Shown here one piece after another: positions 5,630 through 10,345 of a DNA stretch of 10,345 bases; the first letter of the stretch is position 1; each line of letters begins with the position of its first letter. Origin of the DNA: Bacteriovoracaceae bacterium. GTDB taxonomy: Bacteria; Bdellovibrionota; Bacteriovoracia; Bacteriovoracales; Bacteriovoracaceae. Below the pieces are notes generated by a model. It was not told the origin of the DNA and ran no database searches. It worked only from the letters and a program-made list of their open reading frames with translations. The DNA lies in the NCBI GenBank assembly GCA_023151145.1, contig JAKLJM010000051.1, forward strand, positions 1 through 10,345. Direction: 5' to 3'. The position numbers were made by a program, and so were the translations under genes.

Positions 5630-6322
5630 CTAAAATAAATGAATAGGAATTCTCCAGGCAGCAGCAGTGATAATTATACGATCAACTAGAGATTGTGCCT
5701 TCACATCTTGAGAGATAACACCTTTGTTAATGACGATTTGTTTTATGGCTAAATTCAGTTTTTGTGAATTGTAAGGAAGATCTTTAGCCATTTCAGATAA
5801 AATGAGAGCTGCTTCACCGAAATTTTTAGCATACTCACCACCAGCACTTGCTCCAGCTTGAGCATAAGATTGAGCCACTTGTTCGAGTGTGGTTTTTAAA
5901 GTTGTAAGCCGCTTTATTTCTTCAGAGTTATTAGTAGAAATATGATCGAAAGCAAATTTTTTAATTTCTTTTAAAGCTGTATCATAGCCATAAAATAGTT
6001 CTATTCCATCAAAGTCATAACCCCAAGAAACTTTTTTAACTTTTACACCTTGGCAAACTACAGAATAGGCATCGTCTTGGATGGTGTTTACTCTCACTGT
6101 TGATACAGCAGTAATGTTTGTAGTTTCACTGTTGGCCATGCATTCATATGTGCATTCGAATTTAACGGTTTTTGGATAAGGAGCTTTAAAATCATTTTGA
6201 ATATATTTTTTTGAGTCTACTAGGGGGCGACAAAAATTATTCTGTAGAGTGGGGTTAGAATTAGCCCAAACATTGGTCATCATCATTGAAGTCAAAATAA
6301 AAATGAAGAGCTCTTTTTTCAT
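5630..6322 (-). CDS. Secreted four-cysteine protein of unknown function
   Basis: 230 aa, not recognised as a known family. The N-terminus MKKELFIFILTSMMMTNVWA is a classic Sec signal peptide with a likely type I cleavage after VWA (20/21), so the mature protein should be periplasmic or exported. The mature part has four cysteines (31, 57, 61, 90), enough for two disulfides, in a probably beta-rich N-terminal half (KFECTYEC, VSTVRVNT, YSVVCQGVKV). The C-terminal half (about 115-222) looks helical, with an Ala/Gly-rich centre (QAGASAGGEYAKNFGEAAL). The start is supported by AAGGAA (complement of 6329-6334), 7 nt from the ATG. It is convergent with the sigma-54 regulator and divergent from the carboxylase operon. 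The upstream thioredoxin-fold protein could act on its disulfides, but that is speculation. Confidence 0.8.
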   Translation of the reverse strand: MKKELFIFILTSMMMTNVWANSNPTLQNNFCRPLVDSKKYIQNDFKAPYPKTVKFECTYECMANSETTNITAVSTVRVNTIQDDAYSVVCQGVKVKKVSWGYDFDGIELFYGYDTALKEIKKFAFDHISTNNSEEIKRLTTLKTTLEQVAQSYAQAGASAGGEYAKNFGEAALILSEMAKDLPYNSQKLNLAIKQIVINKGVISQDVKAQSLVDRIIITAAAWRIPIHLF

Positions 6323-6386
6323 AGGTAATTCCTTAGCAGAATGGGCTTTTTAACATGATAACTAAGGATTTATTTGTGTAGGGAAA

Positions 6387-6405
6387 TCTGTGTAAAAAGT
6401 ACAGA
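6387..6405. repeat. Inverted repeat TCTGT-N9-ACAGA
   Basis: Two exact 5-bp arms (6387-6391 and 6401-6405) separated by nine mostly A bases. It lies 65-83 nt upstream of the start of the leftward secreted-protein gene, where that gene's promoter would be expected. It resembles a LexA box superficially, but the CTG-to-CAG spacing is 11 rather than the enterobacterial 10. Confidence 0.35.
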
Positions 6406-6412
6406 CCCGCTA

Positions 6413-6439
6413 AAAAATCGACAATTCATTGTCATTTTT
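6413..6439. repeat. Long palindrome centred on GACAAT-TC-ATTGTC
   Basis: GACAAT (6420-6425) and ATTGTC (6428-6433) are a perfect 6-2-6 inverted repeat. The symmetry continues outward as AAAAAT (6413-6418) and ATTTTT (6434-6439) with a single unpaired C at 6419, giving 12 complementary pairs. Compact 14-bp symmetric cores of this type are typical operators for small dimeric regulators such as MarR-family proteins; the regulator here is unknown. As RNA it would be a weak AU stem. Confidence 0.55.
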
Positions 6440-6444
6440 GGAGC

Positions 6445-6474
6445 CTGCTAAATTAACGACTTAGTAGTGCTAAG
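6445..6474. repeat. Two mutually exclusive small hairpins
   Basis: CTGCTAA (6445-6451) can pair with TTAGTAG (6461-6467, one G-T pair), while CTTAG (6460-6464) can pair with CTAAG (6470-6474). The two stems share bases 6460-6467, so only one can form at a time. On DNA this is a set of related CTAA/TTAG half-sites. Whether it is transcribed is unknown. Confidence 0.35.
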
Positions 6475-6516
6475 AATATAAAAAAAATTTCTACTTTTTT
6501 AAAACCATTATGAGAA

Positions 6517-6534
6517 CGAACAATTGATAGTTCG
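6517..6534. repeat. Inverted repeat CGAAC-N8-GTTCG
   Basis: Exact 5-bp arms at 6517-6521 and 6530-6534 with an 8-nt AT-rich spacer. The 13-nt centre-to-centre distance is near one helical turn. It lies about 20 nt upstream of a promoter-like TTGTCC/TAAAAC pair, so an activator or repressor site is plausible; no regulator is identified. Confidence 0.35.
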
Positions 6535-6553
6535 ACAGAAGGTCAAAAAAGTT

Positions 6554-6582
6554 TTGTCCTAAATCAGGGAGGGCTTTAAAAC
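6554..6582 (+). promoter_or_regulatory. Candidate sigma70-type promoter for the carboxylase operon
   Basis: TTGTCC (6554-6559) and TAAAAC (6577-6582) each match four of six consensus bases with an ideal 17-nt spacer. Transcription would start near 6589 and give a leader of about 150 nt containing the 6654-6674 hairpin. Alternatives are a better -10 alone at 6605-6610 (TATATT) or 6707-6712 (TAGAAT), both without a good -35. Confidence 0.25.
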
Positions 6583-6653
6583 GATTCTAGGGCCATCACA
6601 GAAGTATATTTTAAGGCGATAAAGCATAGGCTAGACTTGGAGCATCGCATATT

Positions 6654-6674
6654 CGTCAATGAAAAAAATTGACG
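6654..6674. repeat. Perfect 7-bp inverted repeat CGTCAAT-N7-ATTGACG
   Basis: CGTCAAT (6654-6660) and ATTGACG (6668-6674) are exact reverse complements around GAAAAAA. The arms are one helical turn apart (14 nt centre to centre). It lies 64 nt before the carboxyltransferase start. It could be an operator for a regulator of the carboxylase operon or a hairpin in its leader; no T-tract follows, so it is not an intrinsic terminator. Confidence 0.55.
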
Positions 6675-6724
6675 CACTAGAAATAGCCTCCGTGAAAAAA
6701 GCGATTTAGAATGCTGGCTTCTTT

Positions 6725-6730
6725 AGGAGG
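6725..6730 (+). promoter_or_regulatory. Ribosome binding site that fixes the carboxyltransferase start
   Basis: A perfect AGGAGG ends 8 nt before ATG 6739. An in-frame GTG at 6730 overlaps this site and cannot be the start it serves, so the ATG is chosen. This is the strongest Shine-Dalgarno in the window and suggests high translation. Confidence 0.85.
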
Positions 6731-6738
6731 TGTTCTTT

Positions 6739-8295
6739 ATGGACCAGGTTTTAACCGAAAAGCGCGAGCTATTACTAAAATTAAGAAAGGCTTCTGAAAT
6801 TGGTGGTGGCGATGCAAGAATTAAAAAACAACATGAACAAAATAAATATACAGCAAGAGAAAGAATCGATCGCTTAGTTGATCCAGGTTCGTTCTTAGAA
6901 TTCGACCGTTTTGTAATTTCAAAAGGAAGCACTTTATCTAAAGAATCATTTTTAGGTGATGGTGTAGTTACAGGAATTGCAACAATCAATGGTCAAAAAG
7001 TTGCGCTATACTCTCAAGACTTTACTGTAATGGGAGGATCTTTAGGTGCTGCTCATGCAAAGAAAATTTGTAAGATTATGGACTTTGCTCTGGAAAATAG
7101 AATTCCAATAATCGGCATTAACGATTCAGGTGGAGCTCGAATTCAAGAAGGCGTTGAAGCACTAGCTGGATACGGAGAAATTTTCTACAGAAACGTTAAG
7201 TGTTCTGGAGTAATTCCACAAATATCATTAATCATGGGGCCATGTGCAGGTGGAGCGGTTTATTCTCCAGCTTTAACAGACTTCATTTTTATGGTTGATA
7301 AAACATCATACATGTTTGTAACAGGTCCAGACGTTATTAAAACTGTTACTCACGAAGATGTAACGAAAGATCAATTAGGTGGAGCTGGAACTCATGCAGA
7401 GAAATCTGGAGTGGCTCAATTTAAATGTACAAACGAAGATGAGTGCTTTGAGCGTGTAAGAGAATTACTTGCTTATATCCCGTCTGCAAACTATACAAAA
7501 AATCCAGTTAAATACACATCTGATCCTGTTTACAGAGACAACAACAAAATCAAAGAAACAGTTCCAGCTAATCCAAAGAAACCATACGATATGAAAGAAG
7601 TTATTTTTGATATCGTGGATGATGGAGAGTTTTTAGAAGTACATAAAGACTACGCAAAAAACATCATCGTTGGTTTCGCTTCAATTGGTGGAATTAAAAT
7701 TGGTATCGTGGCAAATCAACCAGCAGTTTTAGCTGGGGTTTTAGATATTGATTCATCAGAAAAAGCAGCTCGTTTTGTTCGCTTCTGTGATGCTTTCGAT
7801 ATGCCGATCTTAACTCTAGTAGACGTTCCAGGATTTTTGCCAGGAACTGTACAAGAGTACGGTGGTATCATTAAGCACGGATCAAAATTACTTTATGCTT
7901 ACTGTGAAGCGACTGTACCACTTATCTCTGTTACAACCAGAAAGTCTTACGGTGGTGCATATCTTGTAATGGCATCAAAGCATATTAGAACTGACGTAAA
8001 CTTAGCTTACCCAACAGCAGAAATCGCAGTAATGGGTGCTGAGGGTGCGATTAACATTATTTATCGTCATGAGCTTGAAGGATTAACCGGAAAAGCTTTT
8101 GAAGACAAAAAAGCTGAATTAATTGCTAAGTATGAACATGAGTTTGCTAACCCATATAGAGCGGCTGAGCTGGGCTTTATGGATGCAGTTATTCTTCCAG
8201 AAGAAACTAGAAGAAGAGTGTATGAATATTTAGTAGCGCTTAAGAGCAAGAAACAAGAAAAGCCTAAGCGTAAGCATGGCAATATTCAGTTATAA
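6739..8295 (+). CDS. pccB: Acyl-CoA carboxylase carboxyltransferase subunit (PccB type)
   Basis: Transfers the carboxyl group from carboxybiotin to an acyl-CoA such as propionyl-CoA, in the cytoplasm; such subunits usually form hexamers. 518 aa from ATG 6739, the family's usual length, with two crotonase-like halves. Diagnostic motifs are KYTARERIDRLVDPGSF (36-52), GGARIQEG (131-138), GPCAGGAVYSPALTDF (167-182, N-terminal oxyanion glycines 171-172), VDVPGFLPGTVQEY (361-374), RKSYGGAY (401-408, second oxyanion Gly406-Ala407) and the C-terminal KHGNIQL. Leu409 occupies the position of Asp422 in Streptomyces PccB, a substrate-specificity residue that is Asp in human PCCB. It is first of three genes, 17 nt before the biotin carboxylase. 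Methylmalonyl-CoA decarboxylase alpha is related, but the adjacent biotin carboxylase favours a carboxylase. Confidence 0.92.
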   Translation: MDQVLTEKRELLLKLRKASEIGGGDARIKKQHEQNKYTARERIDRLVDPGSFLEFDRFVISKGSTLSKESFLGDGVVTGIATINGQKVALYSQDFTVMGGSLGAAHAKKICKIMDFALENRIPIIGINDSGGARIQEGVEALAGYGEIFYRNVKCSGVIPQISLIMGPCAGGAVYSPALTDFIFMVDKTSYMFVTGPDVIKTVTHEDVTKDQLGGAGTHAEKSGVAQFKCTNEDECFERVRELLAYIPSANYTKNPVKYTSDPVYRDNNKIKETVPANPKKPYDMKEVIFDIVDDGEFLEVHKDYAKNIIVGFASIGGIKIGIVANQPAVLAGVLDIDSSEKAARFVRFCDAFDMPILTLVDVPGFLPGTVQEYGGIIKHGSKLLYAYCEATVPLISVTTRKSYGGAYLVMASKHIRTDVNLAYPTAEIAVMGAEGAINIIYRHELEGLTGKAFEDKKAELIAKYEHEFANPYRAAELGFMDAVILPEETRRRVYEYLVALKSKKQEKPKRKHGNIQL

Positions 8296-8312
8296 GATTC
8301 AGGGGAAGGGTT

Positions 8313-9758
8313 ATGTCGACAAATAAAACTAAAGGCAAAAGAATTCTCATTATGAATCGTGGTGAGATTGCACTTCGTGTAGCGAAGGCTTGTCGTGAAT
8401 TAGGTTGTGTGGCCGTTGGTGTTTTTACTGACAATGAAATGCAAGCAAAGCACTTAGAAGTTTGTGATGAGTGGATACACTTATCAGGATCTTCAAATGC
8501 TGAGACCTATTTAAATATTCCAAAAATTTTAGATCTTTGTAAAAAGTATAAAATTGATGGTGTCCATCCAGGATACGGATTTTTATCAGAGAATACTGAA
8601 TTTTCAGATACGCTCGTTAAAAATGGAATTACTTGGATTGGTCCACACCCAGAAGCAGTTCGAGTTATGGGTGATAAAGCAGTCTCTAAACAATTCGCAG
8701 AGAAAGTTGGAATTCCAGTTGTTCCAGGATCAACTGGAGCCGTTCCTACAGTTGAAGAGGCATTAAAAATCGCTGACAAAATCAAGTATCCTGTTTTGCT
8801 TAAAGCTGTTGCAGGTGGTGGTGGACGTGGAATGCGCGTTTGTCACAATGCTGACGATGTTAGAGCTAATTTTGAAGCAGTAGGAAGAGAAGCAGCTTCA
8901 GCGTTTAAGAATGGTGACTTACTTGTAGAAAAATACATCGTTAATCCTCACCATATTGAAGTACAAATATTAGCTGATAAAAAAGGCAACGTGTTTCATT
9001 TCTTCGAAAGAGAATGTTCAATTCAAAGACGTCACCAAAAGATCGTAGAAGAGGCACCATCACCATTTATTGGAGATGATGAAGAGTTACGTCAACGTGT
9101 TTGTAATTCAGCAGTAAAGCTTGCGAAGGCCATTAATTATGATTCAGCTGGTACGGTTGAATTAATTATGGGTGAAGATAAAGAATTTTACTTCTTAGAA
9201 ATGAACACTCGAATTCAGGTAGAGCACCCGATTACTGAAGAAATCACTGGAATCGATTTAATCGTTTGTATGATTCAATCGGCATTTGGTGATGATTTAG
9301 GGATTCCTGGGCAAGAATGGATTAAGAGAACAGGTCACGCCATTGAATGTCGTATCTGTGCTGAAGATCCTATTACGATGCTTCCAGCTCCCGGTACAGT
9401 AACAGGATGTGAAACTAATTTTCCTCAAGGAATTCGTTTTGATAACTGTTTATATAAAGGTTTACAAGTTACTCCAGATTTCGACCCGATGGTTGGTAAA
9501 CTAATCGCGAAAGGAATTATTAGAGATGTAGCAGTTCGTAAAATGAGAGCAGCTCTAGATGGACTTTTAATCGAAGGATTAAAAACCAATGTACCTCTTC
9601 ATAAAGTTATTATGAACGAAGAAAACTTTATCGCTGGAAAATATTCAACGAACTATATCAGTACTGTTAAGCCTCAAGAGCGTGTCAATACTGAGATGGA
9701 CTTCAATGATATCTGTAAAAAAATTGCAGGGATTGAAGCTAGAAGAATGGGGTTATAA
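8313..9758 (+). CDS. accC: Biotin carboxylase subunit of an acyl-CoA carboxylase
   Basis: Uses ATP and bicarbonate to carboxylate biotin on the carrier protein. 481 aa, compared with 449 for E. coli AccC. The N-terminal domain starts at ILIMNRGEIALRV (11-23) and includes VHPGYGFLSEN (84-94). The ATP-grasp domain has the Gly-rich loop GGGGRGMRV (168-176), FFERECSIQRRHQK (230-243) and the active-site strand EMNTRIQVEHPITE (296-309). The C-terminal domain includes ECRICAEDP (345-353). A tail of about 30 residues after the family core, MDFNDICKKIAGIEARRM, looks helical. It has no biotinyl or BT domain of its own, unlike the fused alpha subunit of classical propionyl-CoA carboxylase. GGGGAAGGG just upstream is the ribosome binding site; the carrier protein gene begins 2 nt after its stop. 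Confidence 0.94.
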   Translation: MSTNKTKGKRILIMNRGEIALRVAKACRELGCVAVGVFTDNEMQAKHLEVCDEWIHLSGSSNAETYLNIPKILDLCKKYKIDGVHPGYGFLSENTEFSDTLVKNGITWIGPHPEAVRVMGDKAVSKQFAEKVGIPVVPGSTGAVPTVEEALKIADKIKYPVLLKAVAGGGGRGMRVCHNADDVRANFEAVGREAASAFKNGDLLVEKYIVNPHHIEVQILADKKGNVFHFFERECSIQRRHQKIVEEAPSPFIGDDEELRQRVCNSAVKLAKAINYDSAGTVELIMGEDKEFYFLEMNTRIQVEHPITEEITGIDLIVCMIQSAFGDDLGIPGQEWIKRTGHAIECRICAEDPITMLPAPGTVTGCETNFPQGIRFDNCLYKGLQVTPDFDPMVGKLIAKGIIRDVAVRKMRAALDGLLIEGLKTNVPLHKVIMNEENFIAGKYSTNYISTVKPQERVNTEMDFNDICKKIAGIEARRMGL

Positions 9759-9760
9759 TC

Positions 9761-10279
9761 ATGAGAACATATTTAATCGATAACGATAAAAATGAATTCA
9801 TTGTTGATCTCACTCATTCAAGAATTCATTCATCTGAATTAGTTGAGTATCATTTCCGTACAATTGGTAAAGACAACAAAGAATTGGACCGCCAAATTGT
9901 TTATGTAAGAAAGCTTGCAGACCAGTACTTTGCTTCTAATGATAACGTTCATTGGAGAAAGTTGGCCCGCCAAGACTCACCAACTATTATGCTTAACTGT
10001 GATAAGGTTTTTAAACTTTATCGTGGTTATAAGCCTTCTTCATTATCTCAAGGTGGAGACGGTGGTTTAATTACTCAAATGCCAGGAAAGGTTGTAAAAA
10101 TCAGCGCGGCAGTGGGTGATAAGGTGAAAAAAGGACAAACACTTTTAATTTTAGAAGCTATGAAAATGGAAAATGAAATTAAGTGTGGAATTGACGGTAC
10201 AGTAAAAGCTATTCACGTTAAAGCTGGAGATACGCTTGAGCAAGGCGTTCTTATGATGGAAGTGGAAGCAGCTGAATAA
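9761..10279 (+). CDS. Biotin carboxyl carrier protein with N-terminal beta-rich extension
   Basis: Carries biotin between the biotin carboxylase and the carboxyltransferase. 172 aa. The biotinyl domain is about residues 103-169: TQMPGKVVKI, then EAMKM (132-136) with Lys135 as the biotinylated residue, and a C-terminal GDTLEQGVLMMEVE. The first about 95 residues are not typical AccB; they are rich in alternating charged/hydrophobic stretches (NEFIVDLTHS, ELVEYHFRTI, RQIVYVRKLADQYFAS) that suggest a beta-barrel-like part, perhaps equivalent to the BT domain of propionyl-CoA carboxylase alpha. A short Ser/Gly linker (93-102) separates the parts. The start is 2 nt after the accC stop in a different frame, which implies translational coupling. 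Confidence 0.92.
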   Translation: MRTYLIDNDKNEFIVDLTHSRIHSSELVEYHFRTIGKDNKELDRQIVYVRKLADQYFASNDNVHWRKLARQDSPTIMLNCDKVFKLYRGYKPSSLSQGGDGGLITQMPGKVVKISAAVGDKVKKGQTLLILEAMKMENEIKCGIDGTVKAIHVKAGDTLEQGVLMMEVEAAE

Positions 10280-10302
10280 AATTGTTTAAAACTCGCAAAA
10301 AT

Positions 10303-10332
10303 AAAAAAGGGGAAGTTTGATCTGTACCCCTT
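10303..10332 (-). terminator. Leftward-facing intrinsic terminator at the right edge
   Basis: AAGGGG (10307-10312) and CCCCTT (10327-10332) pair across a 14-nt loop. Read on the minus strand, the stem is followed by a run of T (complement of the A tract 10303-10308) and then ATTTTT, the layout of a Rho-independent terminator. On the plus strand the stem is followed only by TTAAAT, so it would end the carboxylase operon poorly. It implies a leftward gene beyond position 10345. Confidence 0.6.
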
Positions 10333-10345
10333 AAATAAGACAAAT

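Larger units (their letters stand above)
6323..6738. other. 416-nt divergent intergenic region without a supported gene
   Basis: This stretch lies between the leftward secreted-protein gene and the rightward carboxylase operon. I found only very short open frames (for example 8 codons from the ATG at 6355) and no RNA gene that I recognise. It contains several separate inverted repeats, listed individually, a weak sigma70-like promoter candidate, and A/T tracts around 6481-6504. It should hold promoters for both flanking units. The palindrome density suggests regulator binding or leader RNA structure. Confidence 0.7.

Noticed and set aside
6387..6405. LexA/SOS box
   Set aside because: The CTG-to-CAG spacing is 11 nt rather than 10 and no damage-response gene is nearby; kept only as a generic inverted repeat.
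6481..6504. A/T tracts as an intrinsic terminator or origin element
   Set aside because: There is no GC-rich stem before the T run and no repeated DnaA-type boxes were seen around it.
6630..6738. Sigma-54 (-24/-12) promoter upstream of the carboxylase operon
   Set aside because: GG and GC pairs occur but none has the required 10-nt spacing with the TGGCAC/TTGC context.
6730..8295. Carboxyltransferase starting at GTG 6730
   Set aside because: That codon overlaps the AGGAGG ribosome binding site, which is ideally spaced for ATG 6739.
9756..9763. Frameshift splitting a fused biotin carboxylase-carrier gene
   Set aside because: The carrier has its own ATG with a plausible upstream purine-rich stretch, and the accC C-terminus continues past the catalytic core in a clean tail, so two intact genes are the simpler reading.

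Overview
The window is AT-rich bacterial DNA, densely coding, with strong purine-rich ribosome binding sites and frequent AGA, TTA and ATT codons. The mixture of a low-GC Gram-negative style proteome (sigma-54 activator, CcmG/TlpA-type thioredoxin, a secreted protein with a Sec signal) and the protein sequences suggests the Bdellovibrionota, most likely a Bacteriovorax/Peredibacter-like organism. That placement is an inference from sequence flavour; no database search was possible.

Region 1 (1-3215) is the distal end of the large ribosomal protein cluster: adk (5' end outside the window), infA, rpmJ, rpsM, rpsK, rpoA and rplQ, all rightward and closed by a strong intrinsic terminator. The order has two gaps compared with well-known operons: no map between adk and infA, and no rpsD between rpsK and rpoA. 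A perfect AT inverted repeat containing a good -10 sequence lies between adk and infA.

Region 2 (3216-6322) holds three apparently unrelated genes: a membrane-anchored thioredoxin-fold protein that starts only 14 nt after the ribosomal terminator; a 521-aa sigma-54-dependent activator with a PocR-like N-terminal sensor instead of a receiver domain; and, convergent to it across a shared hairpin terminator, a secreted four-cysteine protein of unknown function.

Region 3 (6323-6738) is a 416-nt divergent intergenic region rich in small inverted repeats. It separates the secreted protein from Region 4.

Region 4 (6739-10279) is a compact three-gene acyl-CoA carboxylase operon: carboxyltransferase (PccB-type), biotin carboxylase and a free biotin carboxyl carrier protein. 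Together they should carry CO2 from bicarbonate via biotin to an acyl-CoA. The carboxyltransferase has Leu where propionyl-CoA-specific enzymes carry a specificity Asp, so the substrate is open. The window ends in a hairpin whose T-tract lies on the minus strand, which suggests a convergent gene just to the right.

No tRNA, rRNA, CRISPR array, insertion sequence or phage gene was seen. Most of the window is ordinary housekeeping sequence. The observations worth following are the intergenic palindromes, the split carboxylase architecture with its substrate-position change, and the odd expression context of the thioredoxin-like gene.
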